Part shown: positions 1-8,261 of the stretch, piece after piece | Layout of the letters: each line of letters begins with the position of its first letter | Position numbering within the stretch: position 1 is the stretch's first letter | From: Pseudomonas sp. M30-35 | GTDB lineage: Bacteria > Pseudomonadota > Gammaproteobacteria > Pseudomonadales > Pseudomonadaceae | NCBI RefSeq assembly: GCF_002163625.1 | Contig: NZ_CP020892.1 | Span: 3,658,001 to 3,722,000 of the forward strand | Direction of reading: 5' to 3' | DNA length: 64,000 bases | Translations under genes and position numbers: made by a program | Notes under the pieces: model-generated | Databases searched by the model: none | Told to the model about the DNA's origin: nothing | The model's input: only the letters and a program-made list of their open reading frames with translations

Positions 1-204
1 CACCGCGAGAAAAAACCGCATTAACCCTGAGTGATTGAGCTCACTAAAAAAACCGCAACCCGAGCGCAACTCACAGCCGGGCACTTAAGCCGCCAAAAAA
101 TTTCTTTCTGGTCACAGGCAGCGCCATAACTAGACGTGCCAACTTAGCGACTATATATTTTCTCAAAAAACGGCTATTAGCAGACCCGCTAAACAACTAA
201 TTAC

Positions 205-232
205 TTGCAGTAGTGTGTCTTTTCTTTATAAA
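205..232 (+). promoter_or_regulatory. Predicted sigma-70 promoter of mvaT
   Basis: TTGCAG at 205-210 and TATAAA at 227-232 are separated by 16 bases, a near-consensus vegetative promoter pair. It lies about 75 bases before the mvaT start codon, leaving an AT-rich leader. The first 300 bases of the window otherwise hold no gene that I can support. Confidence 0.5.
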
Positions 233-307
233 CCGGTTTACTTGTGAAAAGTGCGTGTCTATCATTAGTTACACATAGTCACCTCAGAATGAGCCAAGGT
301 ACACAAT

Positions 308-682
308 ATGTCGCTGATCAACGAATACCGCGCTACAGAAGAAGCCATCAAAGAATTGCAAGAACGCCTGAAAAACATGTCACAAGATGACAAACTGCAG
401 AAAGAACTGGAGTTCGAAGGCAAACTGCGCAAACTGATGGGCGAATATCAAAAATCTCTGCGTGACATTATTGCTCTGCTCGATCCAGACGCAAAAATGA
501 GCAAGAACGCTCGAGCCACTAAAGGCACCGGCACCAAGCGTGCTCGCAAAGTTAAGCAATACAAAAACCCTAACAACGGTGAGGTCATCGAAACCAAAGG
601 CGGCAACCACAAAACGCTGAAAGAGTGGAAAGCCAAGTGGGGCGCTGACGTGGTTGAGAGCTGGGCTACTTTGCTGGGCTAA
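308..682 (+). CDS. mvaT: H-NS-like nucleoid protein and silencer MvaT
   Basis: MvaT is the Pseudomonas functional analogue of H-NS. It coats AT-rich and foreign DNA and represses it, acting with the paralogue MvaU. The 124-residue length matches the family. The first 60 residues are a charged helical oligomerisation region, followed by a basic linker (about 63-85) and a C-terminal DNA-binding domain. Arg80, Gly99 and Asn100, the residues known to insert into the AT-rich minor groove in MvaT, are all at the expected positions. The ATG follows an AAGG ribosome-binding site. The gene is monocistronic, with a promoter at 205-232 and a strong terminator at 709-737. sbcB, its convergent neighbour, is the same partner as in P. 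aeruginosa. Confidence 0.96.
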   Translation: MSLINEYRATEEAIKELQERLKNMSQDDKLQKELEFEGKLRKLMGEYQKSLRDIIALLDPDAKMSKNARATKGTGTKRARKVKQYKNPNNGEVIETKGGNHKTLKEWKAKWGADVVESWATLLG

Positions 683-708
683 TCAGTCGCAAGTTTCTCG
701 TTGTTACA

Positions 709-737
709 AAAAACGCCGGTTCGTCCGGCGTTTTTTT
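709..737 (+). terminator. Rho-independent terminator of mvaT
   Basis: A 7-bp GC-rich stem (ACGCCGG/CCGGCGT) with loop TTCGT is followed by a run of seven T, 26 bases after the mvaT stop. The upstream A-run makes it partly bidirectional, so it may also help end transcription of convergent sbcB. Confidence 0.9.
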
Positions 738-861
738 ATGCCAAAAAATTAACGCCAACAATGCAACCACGCATCGTTAGCAGGCAAACAAAATAATCCA
801 GGTTATTAATGACTACGCGGCATACTCCATAACCCTACACTGCCCAACGCAAAATACCGGA

Positions 862-2295
862 CTAAGAAAGGCTGTAGCGGTCGGCTAATTGCTGAACATA
901 GACTTGCCACGCATGCAGAACTTGTTGCTGAGCAGGTGATGCAGTTGGTAACACCTCAGTCATCGCCTGAGCAAATTGTTGCACGGTATTGGGTGCACCA
1001 GACTCGGGCAATGTTAGGCGTTGTTGGCAAAATGTTTGCCAACGCACTTGTTCTTCAGCACTCAAACTCGATGGCACATTACGTGCCCGATAACGAAATA
1101 ACAGTTCAGGCAAGCGTGGATCATCAAACGGCCAACTTTCTGTGGCCAGTTGTTCAGGCTCACAAGTGCGCACACGCTCGCACAAGCTACGGTCGCGATT
1201 ACCGATAAAACCGTCATAAAGTTGCTGCTCGGGATCATCACTTCCGGCAAACGCTTCCTCGCGATACACCTCAGGCATTTTTTCCTGCCACTGAGACTGT
1301 GTTGCGATTAGCTGCTCAGCGCGGGCCTGAATAGTCGCCATGTCTAGCCCCAAACGCTGTATGTCACTGTCACGCAGCACGCTTAGCGGCGCAACAACCG
1401 GGCAGCGATTAATCTGTAGCAACTTTAGGGGCACCGGTAACTGGCCGTCGAGTAACGCATCATGGCGGGTGTATAAACGCTCACGAAGGGTGTCGGCAGT
1501 TTCATCGAGCAGCACCCCTGGATCACGTTGCAAGTCGCAGACAATCAGCGCATTGCGGTTACGCGGATGCCAAGCCAGTGGCAACACCACTGACAAGTAA
1601 TGGTTGGCCCCGGCAAAGCGCCCAGAAATATGCACAATGGGTTGCAGTAACTTAATCTGATCCAGTACCCGTGCCTTGCTGCGCAGGCCATACAGATAAT
1701 TGTAGAGCTTGGTTTGCTTGTCGCGCAGTAGCCGCGCCAAAGCAATAGTTGCACGCACATCAGACAATGCGTCGTGCGCCTGACCATGCTCAATACCATT
1801 GGCGGCCGTTAACAACTCCAACTTGAGGCTAACGCGCCCTTCCACCTCCGGCCAGACGATCCCCTCCGGGCGCAATGCATAAGCTGTTCTGACCAGGTCA
1901 ATCAAATCCCAACGACTATTACCGCCCTGCCATTCGCGCGCATAAGGGTCAAAAAAGTTGCGATATAAGCTGTAACGCGTGACCTCATCATCAAAACGAA
2001 TACTGTTGTAGCCCGCACCACAAGTACCGGGCAGTGACAACTGCGCATGCACCTGAGTCATGAACTCAGCTTCATCAAGCCCCCGCTCAGCCAATAGCTG
2101 CGGAGTAATGCCGGTAATCATGCATGCGGCTGGGTGCGGCAAAATATCATCGCTGGGTTTGCAATAAATATTCAGCGGCTCGGCAATCTCGTTAAGTTGC
2201 TCATCGGTACGAATACCTGCAATTTGCAAGGGCCGATCGCGGCGCGGGTCGATACCTGTCGTTTCGTAGTCGTACCAGAAGATGCTTGAAGTCAC
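862..2295 (-). CDS. sbcB: Exodeoxyribonuclease I (SbcB)
   Basis: Exonuclease I degrades single-stranded DNA 3' to 5' in recombination and mismatch repair. The N-terminal DEDDh nuclease motifs are visible: the YDYETTG block with the first Asp and Glu, GYNSIRFDDE with the second Asp, and HDALSDVRATI with the catalytic His and last Asp. SH3-like and helical ExoI-specific regions follow. I place the start at a GTG at 2295 preceded by AGGAC, giving 477 residues, close to the 475 of E. coli ExoI. An in-frame ATG at 2361 would add 22 residues unlike the family and would run up to a degenerate repeat element (2373-2467). It is convergent with mvaT. Confidence 0.93.
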   Translation of the reverse strand: MTSSIFWYDYETTGIDPRRDRPLQIAGIRTDEQLNEIAEPLNIYCKPSDDILPHPAACMITGITPQLLAERGLDEAEFMTQVHAQLSLPGTCGAGYNSIRFDDEVTRYSLYRNFFDPYAREWQGGNSRWDLIDLVRTAYALRPEGIVWPEVEGRVSLKLELLTAANGIEHGQAHDALSDVRATIALARLLRDKQTKLYNYLYGLRSKARVLDQIKLLQPIVHISGRFAGANHYLSVVLPLAWHPRNRNALIVCDLQRDPGVLLDETADTLRERLYTRHDALLDGQLPVPLKLLQINRCPVVAPLSVLRDSDIQRLGLDMATIQARAEQLIATQSQWQEKMPEVYREEAFAGSDDPEQQLYDGFIGNRDRSLCERVRTCEPEQLATESWPFDDPRLPELLFRYRARNVPSSLSAEEQVRWQTFCQQRLTLPESGAPNTVQQFAQAMTEVLPTASPAQQQVLHAWQVYVQQLADRYSLS

Positions 2296-2372
2296 AGTAT
2301 TGTCCTGAGCGAATGGCTGATGCAGTCTAACATCGCTTAATTGTGTGGCTCTATTTACCAACCGGACGATTA

Positions 2373-2467
2373 GGACCGCTCAAAAAAGGTAACAACCCGA
2401 GCCGCATCAATGGTTGCCGCCCCCCGGCTGCCGCCACATTACTGTGCAGTAGTTTTTCAGAGATGCC
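2373..2467 (-). repeat. Degenerate, internally deleted copy F of the GGAACCTCTGAAAAA inverted-repeat element
   Basis: The left edge (GGACCGCTCAAAAAAGGTA) and right edge (GCAGTAGTTTTTCAGAG then ATGCC) match both ends of the intact copy at 31591-31745, in the same orientation, including the ends of its GGCTGCC block. About 60 bases of the interior are missing compared with that copy. It lies between sbcB and the RDD gene and could affect expression of either. Confidence 0.65.
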
Positions 2468-2562
2468 TCATATTGCGGGGGGAATCTACAGATTGTGTCT
2501 AGAGCAGTTGCCTCAGCGGCTCGCTCTGGCTAGCATCGGGCTTTATTCATCGCAGTCAGCCG

Positions 2563-3297
2563 ATGCCGCATACCGAAAACAATCAAAAAAACCCCACCAG
2601 CCCCCTCGCTGCTGAGTTGCTGGATACGCGTTATCACGTCGAGACGCCAGAAGGTATCGACCTGTCGCTGCGTCCGGCCGGACTGGTACCGCGTGCGCTG
2701 GCGTACTGCATCGACTTGATCATTCGCGGCATCGTCCTGGGCTTGATGTACCTGCTACTCAGCATGCTCGGCAAACTGGGCATGGGCCTAGGCACAATTT
2801 TGCTGTTTGTGGTGACGTGGTGGTACATGGTCTTGTTTGAGGTGCTCAACCAAGGTCGCTCCCCCGGCAAACAATGGTTGGGTTTACGCGTAGTGCACGA
2901 CGACGGTACGCCAGTGGGCTGGCCAGCTTCCCTGACCCGCAACCTGCTGCGCTTTGTCGACATACTGCCGTTCGGCTACACCTTTGGCATTCTCAGTTGC
3001 CTGAATAGCCCAACGTTCAAACGTCTGGGTGATATAGCCGCAGGCACGCTGGTGGTTTATCGCGAGGAAAAGCCGCTTGCACCTGTTCTACCTGAAGCAG
3101 AGGCCGTGCGTGCCCCCTTCGCCCTAAGCCTGAAAGAACAACGTGCAATACTTAACTTTGCTGAACGCGCCAGCAGCCTGTCGAAGGAACGTCGCGTTGA
3201 ACTGGCCAACATCATCGCTGCGCCACTGCAGGTGCCGACCGAACAAGCTGAACAAACTATCAACGGCATTGCCCACAGCCTTGTGGGACGCCGATGA
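2563..3297 (+). CDS. RDD family membrane protein
   Basis: This 244-residue inner-membrane protein has an RDD domain. The domain starts near residue 40 (RPAGLVPRALAYCID), has three or four hydrophobic segments between about 45 and 155, and shows the typical GRSPGKQWLGLRV and LGDIAAGTLVVYR stretches. The C-terminal 70 residues are soluble and charged. It is the first gene of a tight operon, and its stop overlaps the start of the next gene by four bases. The RDD domain's biochemical role is not settled. Some members have been proposed as ion antiporters, but here the operon with MoxR and DUF58 suggests a membrane part of that system. Homologues sit in the same place near mvaT-sbcB in other pseudomonads. 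Confidence 0.85.
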   Translation: MPHTENNQKNPTSPLAAELLDTRYHVETPEGIDLSLRPAGLVPRALAYCIDLIIRGIVLGLMYLLLSMLGKLGMGLGTILLFVVTWWYMVLFEVLNQGRSPGKQWLGLRVVHDDGTPVGWPASLTRNLLRFVDILPFGYTFGILSCLNSPTFKRLGDIAAGTLVVYREEKPLAPVLPEAEAVRAPFALSLKEQRAILNFAERASSLSKERRVELANIIAAPLQVPTEQAEQTINGIAHSLVGRR

Positions 3298-4277
3298 AGC
3301 AGAGTCAATTCGAAAGCCATCACCAAGCCAGCTGGAAAGAGTTCGCCAGCAAGTTAGATGGCTTGGAGAAAACCGGTAAAACCGATGCTGCACACAGCAA
3401 GGGCTTTGCGGCTGATTACCGACGCGTCTGCCAACAACTCTCACTGGCTCAGGCCCGTGGCTACAGCAACCACTTAATTGAACAGTTGCAGCAATTAGCC
3501 CTGCGCGGCCACCAACAACTCTACCGCCACCGCAGCACTATTGGCGCTCAGCTAGTCAGTTTCCTGCTCAGTGGTTTTCCGTGTCTGGTTCGCGCGCAGT
3601 GGCGCTTTGTACTGGCCGCCAGCCTGCTGTTTTTTGGCAGTTTGATAATCATGGGGTTGCTGGTTTACTTGTTTCCCCACCTTGTTTACAGCGTGGTCGA
3701 CCCGCAACAAGTCGCCAGCATGGAAAGCATGTATGACCCAGATGCCCGACGTCTTGGCCGCTTCAGTGAGCGCGGTTCAGGGGATGACTGGATGATGTTC
3801 GGCTTCTACATCATGAACAACATCGGCATTGCCTTTCAGACATTCGCCAGCGGCTTGTTATTCGGGCTCGGCAGTTTGTTCTTTCTCCTGTTCAACGGGG
3901 TGATGATCGGCGCAGTAGCCGGTCACCTGACGCAAATTGGCTATAGCGAAACCTTCTGGTCCTTCGTTGTCGGTCACGGCGCTTTCGAACTGACCGCCAT
4001 CGCGCTTGCTGGCGCTGCAGGCTTGAAACTTGGCTGGGCATTACTCGCCCCCGGCCGCTTGCCACGCACCGAAGCCTTACGCTTAGCCGCAGCAGATAGC
4101 ATTCGCCTAGTGGCCGGTGTTGTGGTGTTTTTGTTACTTGCAGCCTTTATCGAGGCGTACTGGTCATCAATGACCTTCGCCACGCCGCATGTTAAGTACG
4201 CTGTGGGCGCTTTACTCTGGGCATTGGTGCTGAGCTATCTGATCCTTGCCGGGCGAGGTACTCATGCGCCTGACTGA
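3294..4277 (+). CDS. SpoIIM-like (stage II sporulation protein M family) membrane protein
   Basis: A 327-residue protein with a soluble N-terminal third (about residues 1-85, helical and charged) and five or six predicted membrane helices after residue 95. The extended loop after the first helix and the glycine-rich NGVMIGAVAGHL and GHGAFELTAIALAGAAGLKLG stretches are typical of the SpoIIM/DUF95 fold. Pseudomonas does not sporulate, so the name only records homology. The start overlaps the RDD stop (ATGA-type), and the 3' end overlaps the next gene by 14 bases, so the products are probably translationally coupled. Function in this operon is unknown. A membrane scaffold or transport role is an inference. 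Confidence 0.85.
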   Translation: MKQSQFESHHQASWKEFASKLDGLEKTGKTDAAHSKGFAADYRRVCQQLSLAQARGYSNHLIEQLQQLALRGHQQLYRHRSTIGAQLVSFLLSGFPCLVRAQWRFVLAASLLFFGSLIIMGLLVYLFPHLVYSVVDPQQVASMESMYDPDARRLGRFSERGSGDDWMMFGFYIMNNIGIAFQTFASGLLFGLGSLFFLLFNGVMIGAVAGHLTQIGYSETFWSFVVGHGAFELTAIALAGAAGLKLGWALLAPGRLPRTEALRLAAADSIRLVAGVVVFLLLAAFIEAYWSSMTFATPHVKYAVGALLWALVLSYLILAGRGTHAPD

Positions 4278-5868
4278 AGTTAACGTCGCGATTCGTCCAC
4301 GCAGTGGTTGGGAAGCACTTGATCTCGGCGTACTACTCGCGCGCCGGCATGCAGGATTACTGATGGCCAGCTGGGCGCTGGTTACCCTGCCGATATTCGC
4401 CCTGCTTTGCCTGATTTTCTGGGACTATCCAAGCATTGCCATATTGGTGTTCTGGTGGCTGAAACCAGCCTATGAACGCTTGCCGCTGTATATCTTGTCC
4501 AACAGCCTGTTTGGCAATACCCCAACGCTAAAGCAAGCGCTCAAAGCCTATCCACGACTGTTGAAACCCCAGCTATTGGCCAGCCTGACCTGGCGGCGTA
4601 TCAGCAGTACACGTAGCTTTGATATGCCAGTCATGCAACTGGAAGGACTATCAGGCGCCGCCCGTAGCCAGCGTCTGACCGTCCTCGGACAAAAAAATGC
4701 AGGTGGCGCAACCTGGCTGACAGTCGTCGGCGTGCACGTTGAGTTCGCCCTGAGTCTTGGCTTGGCTGCCTTGTTCTACTTGATGCTGCCGCAACAACTG
4801 GAACTGGACTGGAGCTGGCAAAGCCTGATTGCCCCCGAGCAAAACGACTGGATGTGGCTTGAGCATATGTCCAACGGGCTCTACGCCTTGCTTCTGATTG
4901 TCTGGGAACCGGTTTATGTGGCCTGTGGATTCAGCCTGTATTTGAACCGCCGCACCGCACTAGAAGCGTGGGACATTGAACTGGCATTTCGCCAATTGCG
5001 CCAGCGCTTGACAGGTGTTGCCTATGCCGCGCTGCTCGCTGTAGGCCTGCTGTTCAGCCAACTGCCAAACACGGCGATGGCCGCCATCGATATAGCGGAC
5101 ACCGCAGCACCCAGCAGCTCAGCGACGGCCGACCCACTACCCGAGCAAGACCCGCTTGGACCACAAGCCGAGCGCTTGCAAAAACAAGCATTGAACAGTC
5201 AGACAGCACAACAAAGTATCAAGCTCCTACTCGATAAGCCGCCGTTCAAAAATCCGGAAACGGTAACCCGCTGGCGCCTGCGAGATAGCGAAAAACAAGC
5301 CGAACCAGACACCGATTTCCTTGAGTCGCTGATTTCAGGTTTGGGCAAACTGACTAAGCTCTGGAAGTCGATGGAAACATTGGCTCAAATCTTCTCCGCC
5401 CTGCTCTGGGCGGCTCTATTCGCCCTGATTGCCTGGATAGTGTGGCGCTACCGGGATTGGTTGAATACCTTCACCGGGCGCTTTGCTTTACCCCAGCGCA
5501 ATAAAAGTGCGCCACCAAGCCAGATGTTTGGCTTGGAAGTCGCCCCTGAAAGCCTGCCGGATGATATTTGCAGCGAAGTTAGCCAGCTGTGGGACCGCGA
5601 GCCACGCGCAGCCTTGGGCCTGCTCTACCGCGCCCTGCTCAGCCGCTTGCTGCATGATTACCGTCTGGGTCTGAAAAGCGCCCACACCGAGCACGAAGTC
5701 TTGCAACTGGTTGAAAGCCTGAAGCAACCAGAACTTGATCAATTCAGCTCAGTGCTGACTCAGCATTGGCAAAATCTGGCCTACGGACACAACCTGCCAC
5801 CGGCATCTGCCAAAGCATCACTGTGCAACAGTTGGCGTCAGCTGTTTGAGCCGGGGGTTGCGGCATGA
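4264..5868 (+). CDS. DUF4129 domain membrane protein
   Basis: The protein has about 534 residues. The N-terminal half has several hydrophobic segments (about 30-70, 155-175, 195-225 and 250-275). A soluble, proline- and alanine-rich stretch follows, then one more membrane helix near residue 390 (ALLWAALFALIAWIVWRY). The soluble C-terminal part, with a RAALGLLYRALLSRL helix and conserved acidic and Trp residues, is the DUF4129 region. I chose the ATG at 4264, preceded by GAGG at good spacing, over the upstream TTG at 4246. The gene overlaps its neighbours on both sides. DUF4129 proteins usually travel with MoxR and DUF58 genes, as here, or with transglutaminases. Molecular function is unknown. 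Confidence 0.8.
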   Translation: MRLTEVNVAIRPRSGWEALDLGVLLARRHAGLLMASWALVTLPIFALLCLIFWDYPSIAILVFWWLKPAYERLPLYILSNSLFGNTPTLKQALKAYPRLLKPQLLASLTWRRISSTRSFDMPVMQLEGLSGAARSQRLTVLGQKNAGGATWLTVVGVHVEFALSLGLAALFYLMLPQQLELDWSWQSLIAPEQNDWMWLEHMSNGLYALLLIVWEPVYVACGFSLYLNRRTALEAWDIELAFRQLRQRLTGVAYAALLAVGLLFSQLPNTAMAAIDIADTAAPSSSATADPLPEQDPLGPQAERLQKQALNSQTAQQSIKLLLDKPPFKNPETVTRWRLRDSEKQAEPDTDFLESLISGLGKLTKLWKSMETLAQIFSALLWAALFALIAWIVWRYRDWLNTFTGRFALPQRNKSAPPSQMFGLEVAPESLPDDICSEVSQLWDREPRAALGLLYRALLSRLLHDYRLGLKSAHTEHEVLQLVESLKQPELDQFSSVLTQHWQNLAYGHNLPPASAKASLCNSWRQLFEPGVAA

Positions 5869-7184
5869 GCCGACGTAGCGGCTTTATCATCGGCGCACTG
5901 ATTATTCTTGCCCTTGGCTTGCTTGCCAGCTATTTGCTGGGACGAGCCGAATCCTATGAAACCGTTATTGACCATGGCGCCGCCCCTGAAGTTAAAGCGA
6001 ACCCTTACTTCGCCGCGCAGGCTTTTTTGCGCGACCAAGGCGTCAAAGTCGAAACAGCTGATAGCCTGGCCAATCTGGCGAAGTTGCCGAGCACTGGCCA
6101 CACCTTATTACTGCTGGGCGATCGGGAAAAAGTCACCCCTCAGCAAACCCAGCGACTGCTCGACTGGTCAGCCAAAGGCGGACACCTAATCTTCGTCGCA
6201 GAGCGTTTATGGGATGAAAAGAAAGGTAAGAGTGGTGATTTGCTGCTCGACAGACTAGGGATTCAGCAACTCGACAGTGATGATTTACCCCCGCCTAAAG
6301 AGGCGTCCAAAAGCCCTGAATCAGCCCCAGATCAACAGACCGCTGAAACCAGCGACGACGCAGATCAAACAGTGGCTGAGCCTGAACCAGAAAGCTATTC
6401 GCAATTGGAACAACTATCGCAAGGCGAGCCCGATCAGCCCGAACCAGCACCGGCGATTGACGATGAGCAAGACGCTTACCCCAAGCTAACAAAGCTCTAT
6501 CTCGAAAACGAAGAGGCACCCGCCTACATCAGCTTCGACACTGACTTTCATCTGTACGACGCGAAAAATATCGCCACTGCCTGGGCCAATAGCGGGCAAT
6601 CAACCCACATGCTCCAGCTCTATCACGGTGACGGGTTAATCACGGTGCTAACCGATAACTGGGTCTGGCAAAACGACAAAATCGCCAAGTACGATAACGC
6701 CTGGCTACTCTGGTACCTGACTCAGGAAACCGATGTCACCCTGCTCTTTCGCGCCGACCATGATGATTTACTGAGCTTGCTCTGGAAGTATTTCCCACAA
6801 GCGCTATTAGCCCTTGGGTTACTCCTCGCACTGACGCTCTGGAGCGTCGGCATGCGTCAAGGTCCATTGCAATTACCGGCGAGCCTCAGTCGCAGGCAGC
6901 TACAAGAACACATTCGCGCCAGCGCTGACTTCAGCCTCAGGCGCAGTGGTCAACAAACACTGCTACAAGGCTTGCAACTGGATATTCAACGCCGCGCACG
7001 CAAGCGTCACCCAGGCTTTGAACGCTTGCCTGTCGCTGATCAATGGTTAGTCCTCAGCCGCCTGACGCGCCTCAGCACTGGCGCGATTGGCAAAGCCATG
7101 CGGCCACTCCCGCAGCAGCGGCAAACCGCCACCGAATTCACCCGTCAGGTTGCCCACCTGCAAACTCTCAGGAATGCCTTATGA
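5865..7184 (+). CDS. DUF4350 domain protein
   Basis: A 439-residue protein anchored by an N-terminal helix (about residues 5-27) and a second membrane helix near 310-325 (ALLALGLLLALTLWSVG). Between them is a Rossmann-like region, seen in NPYFAAQAFLRDQGVKVE, TLLLLGDRE and GGHLIFVAE, typical of DUF4350. It is interrupted by an acidic, low-complexity insert at about 140-205 rich in Glu, Pro, Gln and Ser. The C-terminus is basic and cytoplasmic. The start overlaps the DUF4129 stop by four bases and the stop overlaps the MoxR start (ATGA). No enzyme motif is evident. The context supports a structural role in a MoxR-driven complex. Confidence 0.8.
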   Translation: MSRRSGFIIGALIILALGLLASYLLGRAESYETVIDHGAAPEVKANPYFAAQAFLRDQGVKVETADSLANLAKLPSTGHTLLLLGDREKVTPQQTQRLLDWSAKGGHLIFVAERLWDEKKGKSGDLLLDRLGIQQLDSDDLPPPKEASKSPESAPDQQTAETSDDADQTVAEPEPESYSQLEQLSQGEPDQPEPAPAIDDEQDAYPKLTKLYLENEEAPAYISFDTDFHLYDAKNIATAWANSGQSTHMLQLYHGDGLITVLTDNWVWQNDKIAKYDNAWLLWYLTQETDVTLLFRADHDDLLSLLWKYFPQALLALGLLLALTLWSVGMRQGPLQLPASLSRRQLQEHIRASADFSLRRSGQQTLLQGLQLDIQRRARKRHPGFERLPVADQWLVLSRLTRLSTGAIGKAMRPLPQQRQTATEFTRQVAHLQTLRNAL

Positions 7185-8227
7185 GCGAACACACCCCCGA
7201 CCAGTCAAGCCCCAACCCAGCCGCACCTGCCAGCTCAGCCCCGGCGACCCCGATCGCGAATACGGCGCAACAACGTCAGCGTGCCAGCCAACTGGCTCAA
7301 GCGCTGCGCCTGGAGTTGCAAAAAGCCTTGATCGGCCAAACTCGGGTAATTGACGATGTGCTGACCGCGCTGATTGCTGGCGGCCACGTGCTGATTGAAG
7401 GTGTACCGGGTCTGGGCAAAACCTTACTGGTGCGCGCACTGGCCAAGTGCTTTGGCGGTGAGTTTTCGCGGATTCAGTTCACCCCGGACTTGATGCCCAG
7501 CGATGTTACCGGGCATGCGGTATACGACCTGCAAAGCGAGCAATTCAAACTACGCAAAGGCCCAGTGTTCACCAATTTATTGCTGGCCGATGAAATTAAC
7601 CGCGCACCGGCCAAGACCCAGGCAGCGCTGCTTGAAGTGATGCAAGAACGCCAAGTCACTCTTGAAGGTCGGGCACTGGTCGTACCGCTGCCATTTATGG
7701 TGCTGGCCACGCAGAACCCGATTGAACAAGAAGGTACTTACCCGCTGCCAGAAGCGGAGCTTGATCGTTTTATGCTCAAGCTGCGCATGGATTATCCGCA
7801 GCAAGATGAAGAAATGCTCATGGTCCGTCAGGTGACTCGCTCCAGCAAAGCCGACATGCTTGAGGTCGCCCCGCTGCGCACCCTGCTGCAAGCCAAAGAC
7901 GTACAAGCCCTGCAGAAAATCGCCAGCGACTTACCGGTTGATGAGCAAGTGCTCGACTACGCCGTACGCCTGACACGCGCCACCCGCACCTGGCCCGGTT
8001 TTGCAATCGGCGCAGGGCCTCGCGCCTCGATCGCACTGGTGCGGGGCGGCCGTGCACGGGCGCTTCTACGTGGCGGCGACTTTGTTCTGCCGGATGACAT
8101 AAAAGGCTGTGCGTTGGCGGTTCTGCGTCACCGCGTACGCCTGTCACCGGAGCTGGATATCGAAGGCCTGTCGATTGACCAAGTGCTGCAACAGCTTCTC
8201 GATCAGGTGCCGGCGCCACGCCTATGA
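7181..8227 (+). CDS. MoxR-type AAA+ ATPase
   Basis: This 348-residue ATPase of the MoxR family is thought to act as a chaperone that activates or assembles partner proteins, often ones with von Willebrand A domains. Walker A (GVPGLGKT) is at residues 74-81, Walker B is LLADEINRAPAKTQ, and sensor 1 lies in the ATQNP stretch. The first 30 residues are a Pro/Ala-rich tail. The start is the ATG at 7181, which overlaps the preceding stop as ATGA. An upstream in-frame start at 7043 would lie inside the DUF4350 gene and is unlikely. The DUF58 gene follows after 34 bases, the usual MoxR partner. Confidence 0.93.
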   Translation: MSEHTPDQSSPNPAAPASSAPATPIANTAQQRQRASQLAQALRLELQKALIGQTRVIDDVLTALIAGGHVLIEGVPGLGKTLLVRALAKCFGGEFSRIQFTPDLMPSDVTGHAVYDLQSEQFKLRKGPVFTNLLLADEINRAPAKTQAALLEVMQERQVTLEGRALVVPLPFMVLATQNPIEQEGTYPLPEAELDRFMLKLRMDYPQQDEEMLMVRQVTRSSKADMLEVAPLRTLLQAKDVQALQKIASDLPVDEQVLDYAVRLTRATRTWPGFAIGAGPRASIALVRGGRARALLRGGDFVLPDDIKGCALAVLRHRVRLSPELDIEGLSIDQVLQQLLDQVPAPRL

Positions 8228-8261
8228 TCACAGTCACCCCGAACCACGAGCAGGCTGCGCG